Positions 51,867 to 61,469 of a stretch of 64,000 nt of DNA are shown here, one piece after another. Position 1 is the stretch's first letter, and each line of letters starts with the position of its first letter. The notes below the pieces were generated by a model. The model did no database searches, was not told the DNA's origin, and was given only the letters and a program-made list of their open reading frames with translations. The stretch is from positions 101,357-165,356 of the forward strand of contig PPXM03000013.1 of the NCBI GenBank assembly GCA_003707065.3, written 5' to 3'. The DNA comes from Trigonopsis variabilis. Lineage: Eukaryota; Ascomycota; Trigonopsidomycetes; Trigonopsidales; Trigonopsidaceae. The position numbers and the translations under genes were made by a program.

Positions 51867-52368
51867 AGTGGGCTTGACTCCCAACATTCCTATGCCTTCA
51901 AAGCAACTCCCATTTACTCCTGATTCGGCCTTCAACACTGTAGGAAGGAGAAAGTAGGAATTTATACGTGTATTGTTAACTGCCGTAACGTGCGTAGGAG
52001 GCTTTTGATTTCGTTAAACGATACAGACGTTGAGGTGTCACTTGTTCTTATTGAACAAGACAAATGTGAGCCAGTTTCTCAGGCTTCTAAAACAAGAATA
52101 AGCTTATCGAGATATTGGATGAGTTGCGATCACTGGGGTTTAATTGGGCGTATGGCGGGGTCGGGTTAAAATCTGTCTATTAGTTAGGCACGTGGGCGCC
52201 TCGAGAACACATCGGGTAAAAGCCGTATCTAGACATGAATATAAGATTGAGTATTGTATAGGAAGTACATATTATCGAGGGAGCATGTTATATTCATCGC
52301 AGACTACAATGGCGCGAGTTGGGAATTATTTCAGGGCTTGATTGAGCTCGAGATTGCAACGTACATTT
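51867..52368. other. Intergenic region
   Basis: Convergent gap between the oxidoreductase and the CFEM gene; nothing recognisable. Confidence 0.4.
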
Positions 52369-52953
52369 TTAGACAACAACGAACGCGCCGCCGACAAGCA
52401 AGGCAGCAAAGGCAACAATAAGAGGAACCTTGCCTTTATAGGAAGACGCATCAGATGAACCGGTTGTAGAGGCGCTAGCCGAAGAAGAAGAACCTGCTGC
52501 AGCAGAGGTCGTGGAGACGACAGCAGTAGTGGAAGCATTGAAGCCTCCAGCAGTCGTGCCAGCTGCAGAAGTTGTGGTGTTGACCACGGCAACTGCGGAC
52601 TCGGTGGCCACTATGATGCTGCTCGTAAGTTCTGGTGCAATAGAAGAAGGAACAATGGTAGAATTGACGGCAGTCGCCAACGCGCTGGGGTTAAGAGTAA
52701 AGGTAGTATACTGGGCGCATAAACTGTTTGCAAACGCGATGACCTCTTCAATTTCTTCAGCCGAGCAGTATTGTTCAGCACAGACAGCGACCTGTGAAAA
52801 CATGGCATCCGAAGTACATAGGCAGCTAACGTCCGTTGTTGAACAGCCAGAAGACGACGATGCGGACTGGATACAAGGCGTAACACATGAGGGGAGACCG
52901 CTTTGAGCAGATGCAAAGGAGACAATGAGAGACAAGAGACTGAGTGCTAACAT
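52369..52953 (-). CDS. CFEM-domain GPI-anchored wall protein
   Basis: Secreted surface protein, 194 residues, intronless. The signal peptide is residues 1-16 (cleavage after SFASA). A CFEM domain at about 17-80 has eight cysteines in the expected order (LPSC, TPC, SSGC, DVSC, LC, AVC, QYC, SLC) with the DVSCLC core. It is followed by a Ser/Thr/Ala-rich region likely to be O-mannosylated (about 85-165) and a C-terminal hydrophobic GPI signal (VPLIVAFAALLVGGAFVVV after a Ser/Asp/Ala omega region). CFEM proteins in fungi bind haem or act in wall structure and adhesion; the key Asp of haem-binding members may be the one in TTDVSC. Neither role is proven here. Confidence 0.9.
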   Translation of the reverse strand: MLALSLLSLIVSFASAQSGLPSCVTPCIQSASSSSGCSTTDVSCLCTSDAMFSQVAVCAEQYCSAEEIEEVIAFANSLCAQYTTFTLNPSALATAVNSTIVPSSIAPELTSSIIVATESAVAVVNTTTSAAGTTAGGFNASTTAVVSTTSAAAGSSSSASASTTGSSDASSYKGKVPLIVAFAALLVGGAFVVV

Positions 52954-53673
52954 TGAGGTAGAAGGAGTAGAGGAAGAACAAAGGGGGCTCTTCTGAAATA
53001 CTTCTACGTTGGTAAAAGATACCGCAAAGACCTATTACGGAAATAACACTGCCGCACTCATTCGAGAACAGCTACTTTCCTTTTTGGGATATGAGCCCCA
53101 GAATTACCACGATAGGCCAGTTAGACTCTCTAGACAAGCTCATGTACTCAATCTATCCAAATCCTGCAAGTCCTGTATCGCGACATGAGTGAGTACCTTA
53201 ATGTTATTTTGTGAGCATGATTTCTAAAAAGCTTAATTTCGTCGAATGCTGCAGCGATACGAGAGAATAGTGTCTAGTTATGTCACCGTAGAACGTTGAG
53301 GCATTGAAGCTTTCGACTCAATCATAGAGCTGGTGATGATATTATCCCACAACGCTCCTAGCACTTCACCTAGTTTTAATGGCTTAACTGAAATGGGCCA
53401 ATGTCCTGTTTAGATTTCCGACTCGGGCTACCTTCGACTATTCGACAGCTTGGAATGTTTCTATTGACTTGATTTGCCACTTTTGACCCCTCATTACCAA
53501 AGAGAGCGATAATACCTTTCTATGTGGAAATAATTGCGAGCCCAATAAGGGAAACCGCAAAGGGAGCTAGAGAGAGCAACAAGCGGGATTGCACTGGCAA
53601 CGCGTAGCTAGTCTCCACCACTCTGTCTGAATAAAGTCCCAATATCTTGATTCGTGTCTAGGGAGCTGTAGCT
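52954..53673. other. Divergent intergenic region, CFEM / DHA1 transporter
   Basis: About 720 bp, two promoters. An everted CCGA-C-TCGG motif lies near 53417-53425. No gene is seen. Confidence 0.4.
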
Positions 53674-55332
53674 ATGTGGGGTCTAATCGAGAGCAGAGGT
53701 GACCAGGTTCCTGGGACAGTAGCTCTAATTGCTGATCATCGACATGATGAGATGGTCTCAAAGGAGATCATTCTCATCCCACAGCCGTCTTCCTCACCCC
53801 GCGATCCCCTGAACTGGCCTCTTTGGCAGCGCGATCTGATCTTGGCGGTGCTATGTTTCAACACTGCCGTTGCAGGTGCGCTCGCTCCTATCCTGTCGAC
53901 CTCTTCCATTGCCCTCATTGTGGCGTTTAAGATCCCATTCCAAGATGTCGCTTTGCTAACAGGATACTTTCTGGTTGGGACCGCCGTCGCGGCAGCTTTT
54001 GTGTCTCCTCTATCCAGGGTCTATGGAAAACGGCCCTTGTATATCATTTCAGCTTGTTTAATGCTTGGTTCGACCTGTTGGACCGCTGCAGCGACCTCGT
54101 ACCGCTCAATTGTTTGGGCGAGAGTTGTCCAGGGAGCCTCAACGGCCGTTTTTGAAGTCGTCGTCCCGATATCTATCGCGGATATGTATCACGTTCACCA
54201 GCGTGGTCTCCGCGTTGCAGCTTGGGCTTTGGCGCTTCTTGGAGCAAGCTTTCTCGCCCCAATCCCGGCAGGAGCGATTACTTCAAACGTTCATATGGAG
54301 TGGAGATGGACGAATTGGCTCGCAGCCATATTCACTGCTCCTGGATTAATTGCAATCATTCTTTATTGCCCTGAAACGACATTTCCACGAAGTGAGGAAC
54401 AGGCGACGAGCACTGTCCTTGATCGAGAATCTTTAGCTCATGCGAAAGACCAGAATAACCTGGTTGGAAATGAGTCTGAAGATATGAGCACAAAAATTGA
54501 ACCGAGCCAGGAGAAAGTTCTTTTTGTTGATGATAGCATTCCTAAAATAGCTCAGCTATCTTGGATCTCTTGGCTGGCTCCAGTGTCAAGGCCATCTGAT
54601 CTTAGCACATCGGAGCAAGGTTCAGCTGTTCGCTTTGCTAAATTGTTTGCCAGACCTTTTATACTTCTAGTCATGCCGCATGTCTTATGGGCCATGGCCG
54701 CCCAAGCTCTGTGTATTATGTGGACTGCAATGATCGGAGTTATAATAGGCGGAATTTTGGGAGGCATTCCTAGATTGATGTCTCCCCATGATCAAGGACT
54801 GTTATACATCGGTCCTTTTGTTGGTGCATTGATAGGTTTTTTCGGATCGGGTATTTTATCAGATTTGTGTGCCAAATGGTTGACCAAGCTTAATAAAGGC
54901 ATCTATGAGCCAGAGTTCCGAATGGTTCTGTTGATACCCCAGCTAATCCTGTCGGTCATAGGACTGTACGGATTTTGCTACTATCTTCACGATCATCCGT
55001 ATTCAACTGCCGTACCTGCCGTTTTCTTTGGCTTTGTTACAGCAGGTCTTGTATGCGGTGCCACGGCAGCTTCAACTTATATTCTCGATGCATTTTGGGC
55101 TACAGATACCGAAGTCTTCCTAGCTTTAATGCTATTCAAGGGATTTGCCTCGTTTGGTATAACTGAATGCGCATACCAGTGGATAGGCAAAGTTGGCATT
55201 TGGCACGTCGGGACAGTCATGGGAAGTGTGCAGGTAGCAGTTTCGGTTCTTACGATTTTATTTTACGTTATTGCGAAAGTGAATCGAAGCTTATGGTATC
55301 GGCTTGATGTCTTTAAACGACTAGGATTGTAA
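53674..55332 (+). CDS. MFS drug:H+ antiporter (DHA1) family transporter
   Basis: Plasma-membrane exporter, 552 residues, intronless. The N-terminal cytosolic part ends in the DHA1 signature SPRDPLNWPLWQRD (residues about 42-55) just before helix 1. Helix 2-3 has the antiporter-type motif SRVYGKRPLYI, and helix 4-5 VVQGASTAVFEVVVPISIADMY. Twelve helices are predicted with a long acidic central loop (about 245-300). This places it in the fungal polyamine/HOL-like part of DHA1, distinct from the six Dal5-type MFS genes to the left. It stands alone between gene-poor stretches; efflux of a toxic or metabolic compound is the general role, with no specific substrate visible. Confidence 0.88.
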   Translation: MWGLIESRGDQVPGTVALIADHRHDEMVSKEIILIPQPSSSPRDPLNWPLWQRDLILAVLCFNTAVAGALAPILSTSSIALIVAFKIPFQDVALLTGYFLVGTAVAAAFVSPLSRVYGKRPLYIISACLMLGSTCWTAAATSYRSIVWARVVQGASTAVFEVVVPISIADMYHVHQRGLRVAAWALALLGASFLAPIPAGAITSNVHMEWRWTNWLAAIFTAPGLIAIILYCPETTFPRSEEQATSTVLDRESLAHAKDQNNLVGNESEDMSTKIEPSQEKVLFVDDSIPKIAQLSWISWLAPVSRPSDLSTSEQGSAVRFAKLFARPFILLVMPHVLWAMAAQALCIMWTAMIGVIIGGILGGIPRLMSPHDQGLLYIGPFVGALIGFFGSGILSDLCAKWLTKLNKGIYEPEFRMVLLIPQLILSVIGLYGFCYYLHDHPYSTAVPAVFFGFVTAGLVCGATAASTYILDAFWATDTEVFLALMLFKGFASFGITECAYQWIGKVGIWHVGTVMGSVQVAVSVLTILFYVIAKVNRSLWYRLDVFKRLGL

Positions 55333-56895
55333 TAAAAAAACTGGGACAATAAATGGGAATAATTACTGGATATAATATAGATTACGGTCAGCTGACCGCA
55401 AACCTAAGTGTTGCAACGCCGGGTCGGATCAGAAAGGCGTTGCCAAAGCCTCGGTCAAGACAAAGGCAGAAATTGCACAGAGTTAAAGTACAGACTGTAG
55501 ATGAAATCTAACTTGAATTATTTTCATGCAAAGTTACTCCTTATATATTTCTCTTTGTGGAACGCAGTGGCAGCCATCTCACTTATGAGAATATGATATA
55601 TCGTACTTAAGAACTGGCATATCACGAGTGACATACGAGTATCTGTAACAGTGCCGGGTCATGTCACAACATAAGGCATCATTTAACGTGTGTACCCTGT
55701 AGATGTCATTTAATTATATTGCCCTTTTGCAATTCATCATAATGCAATACTCCTCTGGTTCCTTGGTGGGCATCATGCCCAACTGGATGCAGCAGCTGCA
55801 TCTGTTTGAGTCTTGAAAAGGGTCGATAGGACATCTGATAACGTGAAGGGTGTCTTGGAGATGTCCAACCACAAGCGAAACCTGTTCTTGATGAAAGACT
55901 GCTAGAAAGCTGTTGGTCGCTCCACGGAATGCCTTCTTCAGAATCTGGAGACAATTCCGTTTGATTGTTCCAAGCGTTCACTCCGGAATCAATTCTTGAA
56001 TGCCTTTCCTAAGCCCGGATTTTTTGCAGTATGCTACTTGAGGCACCAACCAACTCAAGATAAACTGCCACTTTTGTATGTTCTGGTACTCCTGTTTCAA
56101 CGGTTCGAGGATGGATTGTTCTTGTGAAGCTCATTCTGATAACGCGAAGCACCTGATGTGCGCTACTCTATTATTAGCATTCTCCCGCACTTTTCAAGAA
56201 GATCCTTTATTTTTTTCTTAATTATTAGTAGAGGATAATATAGCGCCGAGCAGACCGCGTCTCTACGACTCCGGTTTCCATGGCATTCTAGTCGGTCGAT
56301 CTCTTTATTCTGCAGGCCTTTTATTTAAGAGGTTATAAAAGGGCTCTTTAGTAAACTTAGAGCTAATAACAGAGTCATCAGACTGCAAGTTGCATCCTTC
56401 GTTGTCTATGTAAAATGAGCACTTGTTTCTAGCCGGATACAGCAACGCCGTAATTAAACGAGCAACAGTTACAGAGAAGCTTCTCTGGCTCTCCATCCTT
56501 GCAAGAGTTTTTGTCCACGTTTCCCTTTTCCAACGGATTCCATGTATATGTTATATTTCGTCTCCTCAAATTCCAAGAAGCGCTACATTACCTATGCGGT
56601 GCTGTGAAGTTTGATCAGATACGATACAAGCTCTACGCAGGCTTCTGATGAACACATACCAAATGTATTACATGTCTTATAGGGGTTGAAGAGAAAAAGG
56701 GCAAATGGTAGAAGAGTGGACATATTGACAGATAAGATGTTTCAGATATATTTATTGGGGAGTGTCAGCTCACATTTTGCCTTATGGGCCTGATATGGAT
56801 CCAGAAACGAGAGCCTGGCATTAGTTTTCAGAGTTCGATCCTTGTTTGGTTTAAATAAGCCCGATCATTTACCTTTTTTTACCATCATCTTCGTC
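55333..56895. other. Gene-poor stretch, 1.6 kb
   Basis: A 91-codon minus-strand frame (55706-55981) rich in Ser, Gln and His has no recognisable domain. Otherwise no coding signal is seen. The last 150 bp form the promoter of the secreted-protein gene. Confidence 0.4.
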
Positions 56896-57312
56896 ATGAA
56901 ATTCTCAGCTGCACTTGTCTTCTCCTTTCTCGCTGTGAGAGCTGTTATGGCCACAGCATCTAATAATGATCCTACCTATGACGACTATTCAGACATGGAG
57001 CAAGAACTCGACCAGGCTTTTGGCGACTACCAGCAGAAAGCCCAAGATCTAGGTTTTTATGAGGGTAGTATTGATCGAAGACCTACTACTCCGGACTCTG
57101 TTCCTGAGGCGGAGCCTAGTTACTATTACCCCGATGACGATGGGTACATCAAACTTGAGTCTCCCCCTCCTTCTCCTCAATGGTCGCCTGATGCTGATTA
57201 TACACCTCAACCGTACCCTACAGAGCTCCGAGAATACTTTGCCGACACTGATAGCGAGGATGAAGACAACACTTATAACGCTTATAACACTTATGGTTAT
57301 AAGCAACATTAA
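56896..57312 (+). CDS. Small acidic, tyrosine-rich secreted protein
   Basis: No known domain. From the ATG at 56896 the product is 138 residues with a clean signal peptide (MKFSAALVFSFLAVRAVMA, about 19 residues). The frame is open 18 codons further upstream, but that extension would bury the signal sequence. The mature part is strongly acidic, with Asp/Glu/Tyr/Pro-rich runs such as YDDYSDMEQELDQ and SYYYPDDDG and a C-terminal Asn-Thr-Tyr repeat (DNTYNAYNTYGY). It has no cysteine and no GPI signal. Composition suggests an intrinsically disordered extracellular or wall-associated protein, perhaps binding metal ions or basic polymers; this is speculation. Genomic isolation (1.5-2 kb gaps on both sides) fits a fast-evolving secreted gene. 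Confidence 0.65.
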   Translation: MKFSAALVFSFLAVRAVMATASNNDPTYDDYSDMEQELDQAFGDYQQKAQDLGFYEGSIDRRPTTPDSVPEAEPSYYYPDDDGYIKLESPPPSPQWSPDADYTPQPYPTELREYFADTDSEDEDNTYNAYNTYGYKQH

Positions 57313-59466
57313 GACATTGGTCTTGAACATTTAGGACCTTACAGTCTTAAAGTACATAAGACTGTCTTAGAGTAGGTCTCAACAAGCTCAAATTCGACTA
57401 GTTGTTCTATTTTCCATATTTTGTCACAGACTGAAAAAACAGGGATTGAAAATTGTTCTTTGCTGTATCGCTGTAGACTTAATCTCATCGAGTTTCTTGC
57501 CTACCTTAGCTGATGAGACTCAAGGGTCCATCTCTCTACCAAGCAAAGACGTAGGTAATCGATACATTTCCATATTTCCTCTCTATTCACATTCCTTGAT
57601 AGATATATTCCACTTTTATATGCCGGCTTTCTAATTATGGCTGACCAATGCTGTATCGTGCGTGTACTCTAGTGTTTTGGGCTTTTCTTACATATCTAAG
57701 ATCGGCACGTAAGCATATTTACAGATCTCGAATTTTAACAAGAATTTAGACTTGTTTGGAGGAATTTCAAACATTTATTTCTCATTGGGCAGGCCTTCTT
57801 CTCCAACACTATGAGTCAGCCCTATCTCGAAGCGACGACCCTGAGATCTACGAGATGGCGCTACATTACTTAGAGGTCATCTAAGAGCAAACAGCAACGA
57901 GCTAGAGATTAATACCTAGTTCTGCATACTCTCGTGAACGCCGCTAAAAGAACTGGAACGGTTATAACATTAATAAATAAGTCCATAAGCCGAAAAACTT
58001 GAGAGGCCAATGATTATATCTCTCGCATTGTCAACTTGAAATTGATTGCAGGATTACAGGACCTGGGATCTTGTGTCTTTCTATAATCGACGATAGACTT
58101 CTAATCAGAGGAACAGACTGCTACTCGGGAAGCAAGATGCGCATGATATATTCGAGTGGTCTATCAATACTTATGGCTTCATCTTCTATACTTTATTATA
58201 AAAATAGTCTATAAAGTGCATCAAACGGTACGAGCGCCTATGGTGACAACAAATTGTTTCTTCTTTTGAATAGAAACATACTAAGACATGTGCCCTCAAT
58301 AGATTTGAAGTATTATACTGCGATATTTCTTTTTACCTTAATACAGTATTTGTCCTTTGCACATGTTCAATATCATCTTTCTTGAAACAACTTAGTAGTT
58401 GCTCGTTCCTGCAGTATACATGAGGCACTGAAGCAGGACCATACTGGATCGGTATTTTTCTGACGTTATATATTGCCGATATAGATTGACGTCAAACTCT
58501 CCTAAAGACTAGAGAGACGTTCAAAGTCGCGCAAAAGCAACAATAGAGAAAATTCGTCCTAGATGGAATTCAAATTTACATGTCCATTTTCACAGCGTTA
58601 TGCGACTTCATTCACAATGACTCATTCCTTTCTAGTCGTGACCCATCGCTACTACCACGACGTGAGTCTAACGCCTTTGTGAAAAGGACCAAGGGCAAGA
58701 GCAAGAATTGCGAGAAATAGACGTCATCAATATACCGCCAAGGTAGGACGCCATGGATCATCTGTGGCCTATAGCATTCCGCGGCTCCATTACCCTATGG
58801 TGTATCACTACTGTCTTGCTCCCTTGTCGGTTTCGAAAGGATATACTATTGCAGCGCGCTCTCATCGTGTAGACCTTACCACCAATATAACTGCCGTTTC
58901 TCGCGGATTCTACCAGAAAGATCAATATCCAATGATGTCATCTCGTTGGGTATTGACATGACGATATGGTGATGCACTCACTGGAAAGCTCGTAACTATG
59001 CGCTAGTCTTGTATTTATGTTACCACTGTTTTTCACGGTTCTCGGGGTACTTTCAGCTCTCTCTGATTTTAGCAGTTGCAGAATAGGATATTACGTCAGC
59101 AACGAAATTATAGAGACACTTTTGCGATGCCTAGAAGCATCTTTGAGTGCAATTAGCTCAGTCAATCCATTGACTGTAAACAATTTCAAGGCGTGAATCC
59201 TGTTTAATGAATAAGACAACAATTGAAAGAGATAGTTATTAAAGTTCGGTGTGATTCCCGATTGAGATTTCGGCTTTGAAAATGCCGCATCTCTGATCAA
59301 CATCGTAGACGTCATAACTTTGCAGATTATAAGAAAGCTGTCATCTCGAGCCGCGACGTCTTACTACTAACCTCACCAATAGCTGTTTATTTGCAGCAAC
59401 CAATTTTTCGAGAGACAGTCGCAGGTTTCAGACTTTGAGCCTCTTACTTTCAATTCAGCAATCATT
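57313..59466. other. Gene-poor stretch, 2.2 kb
   Basis: No frame longer than about 75 codons and no recognisable domain on either strand. It ends in the promoter of the 2-hydroxyacid oxidase. Confidence 0.4.
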
Positions 59467-60714
59467 ATGGGATCATCTCGAGAAGACAGCAAGTCAAGCA
59501 CCAAATTGGTTGCCAACACTACTCCATATACATATGAGAATGATGTCTACCAAGCCGGTCTCAAAAACCAAAAGCCATCGTTAACTTTCCATTGCCTCGA
59601 GTGGGAAACCCTAGCGAAAGATCGGCTCTCGGCGGAGTCATTCGGATATGTTTGGGGTTCTGCAGGGACTCGCGAAACTGACGCCAACAATAAGAAGGCC
59701 TTTAAAAAATGGGGAATTGTGCCTTCACGTCTTGTCAAGAGCGGTTTTCCTGACCTGAAAACTTCTCTTTTTGGCGTCACATACGATTATCCAATAGCCA
59801 TTGCTCCGGTGGGTGTGCAGCGCATCTTCCACCCAGACGGCGAGGTTGCGACCGCAAAAGCTGCCGAGCAAGAACATGTCACCTACATTCTCAGCACGGC
59901 ATCGGCCACGAGCATTGAGGATGTTGCGAAGGCAAATGGGAGCGGATCTCGCTGGTACCAGCTCTACTGGCCTAGTAATGAGAACAACGACATTACGGTG
60001 AGCCTTCTATCAAGAGCAAAGTCGGCCGGCTACGAGGTTTTGGTGGTCACTTTGGATACCTACATTCTTGGATGGCGGCCGAGTGACTTGGACAACGGAT
60101 ACAACCCCTTCATTCGTCCAGACAGCATCGGTGTGGCACTTGGCTTTTCTGACCCAGTTTTCCGCAGTAATTTCCATAAAAAGCATGGGAAAAGTATCGA
60201 AGAGGACATCGGGACAGCGGCCGCAGAGTGGACTCATACAGTGTTTCCTGGTCTGAGCCACGGTTGGGAAGACATTGCATTTCTTCAGAAACACTGGGAT
60301 GGTCCAATTGTTTTGAAAGGGATCCAGACAGTGAACGATGCGAAGAAGGCTGTGGAGTATGGTGTCCAAGGAATCATCGTCTCAAATCACGGTGGACGTC
60401 AACAGGATGGAGGTATTGGGTCTTTGGATGTCCTACCAGAGATCGTGGATGCTGTGGGAGATGAGCTAGAAATCATTTTCGACTCTGGGGTGCGCAGCGG
60501 TGCTGACATCGCGAAGGCATTGGCGCTTGGAGCGAAGATGGTCCTGATTGGTCGTCCATATGTCTATGGGCTGGCTCTTGAAGGCGAACAGGGAGTGCGA
60601 CATGTCTTGAAGAGCCTGTTGGGAGACCTGGATCTGACTCTTCACCTGTCAGGGATTCCCTCACTGTCTCCTGAGTATCTTAATAGGTCTGTATTGCGTC
60701 GGACGGATGTCTAG
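59467..60714 (+). CDS. FMN-dependent alpha-hydroxyacid oxidase, lactate 2-monooxygenase-like
   Basis: FMN enzyme oxidising an L-2-hydroxyacid such as lactate; in the monooxygenase branch the product is acetate plus CO2. It is 415 residues, intronless, with no cytochrome b2 domain and no obvious targeting peptide. A TIM-barrel runs from about residue 70: PIAIAPVGVQRIFHPDGE (FMN binding), STASATSIEDV, RWYQLYW, then VLKGIQTVNDA (catalytic Lys) and the family active site SNHGGRQQDGG near 306-316 with the catalytic His and Arg. The phosphate-binding end LIGRPYVYGL follows. The length and the VANTTPYTYENDVYQ N-terminus resemble fungal lactate 2-monooxygenase annotations rather than short glycolate oxidases. 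There is no PTS1 tail (ends RTDV). Isolated genomic position; no pathway link is visible. Confidence 0.9.
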   Translation: MGSSREDSKSSTKLVANTTPYTYENDVYQAGLKNQKPSLTFHCLEWETLAKDRLSAESFGYVWGSAGTRETDANNKKAFKKWGIVPSRLVKSGFPDLKTSLFGVTYDYPIAIAPVGVQRIFHPDGEVATAKAAEQEHVTYILSTASATSIEDVAKANGSGSRWYQLYWPSNENNDITVSLLSRAKSAGYEVLVVTLDTYILGWRPSDLDNGYNPFIRPDSIGVALGFSDPVFRSNFHKKHGKSIEEDIGTAAAEWTHTVFPGLSHGWEDIAFLQKHWDGPIVLKGIQTVNDAKKAVEYGVQGIIVSNHGGRQQDGGIGSLDVLPEIVDAVGDELEIIFDSGVRSGADIAKALALGAKMVLIGRPYVYGLALEGEQGVRHVLKSLLGDLDLTLHLSGIPSLSPEYLNRSVLRRTDV

Positions 60715-61469
60715 AAATTATCATCATCCGGTGATGGATGGCTATAAGTATACGATGTCCTTCTAGTCAAAATAGACGCACTTTTAATATACGCTTCTTT
60801 TAGTGTTCTTTTACAAAAGCAGAGAGCTGGCATCATCCGATAATACAAAGAAGAAAAAGAAAAAGCGAAACTGTAGCCAAGTCATAGATGCTGAATTTTG
60901 GAAGAGGTAAACGAGGCTAGTATTCAGACTAATGACTCCTGTCTTGAGAAGTAAATTCGGTACGGAATTGTTGTTAACCTATAATGGATGATTGTGCCTG
61001 TGAGACCGCCCCTATACGGCACTTTATCTCGTAATCTTAAGAACCTTTAAGCAAACTCACCAGTAGTTGAACTTCAAGTCCAAGAAGTTATTTTTTCTGA
61101 CTTAAAAGCTCATATCCCACCTCGCGTCCAAGGAGGACGGCGTCATGAACAACGTGCTTATGTCATCATTATCACAGTCACAGTGGGAAAGTGTCTTTGT
61201 AGCTGAGCACATTGACTACAGTCCTGAAACTTACCATTGGGAAGGTACCAAAGGTACCGTCTTGAAACTTCCCAATCATAAATTTCTATCGCCTCTATGA
61301 TGCTAGTTAATTAATTACTACGATGGGACGTGTTTCACCTCCCTGGTGCAAAAATATTAGTACATATATGACCAGCATAACGGAACTTCTAAATCACTTA
61401 CTGCCGGATATTTTTTATCTATAATATTGCACTGGCGATATATCTTTTTCGAACCCCCAGCTACCCACT
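60715..61469. other. Intergenic region
   Basis: About 755 bp with no gene. GGTACC repeats twice at 61246-61259. The last 100 bp are very AT-rich and form the likely promoter of the wall protein. Confidence 0.4.

Noticed and set aside
52511-52906. 131-codon plus-strand ORF
   Set aside because: Antisense shadow of the CFEM gene, which has signal peptide, eight cysteines and GPI signal.
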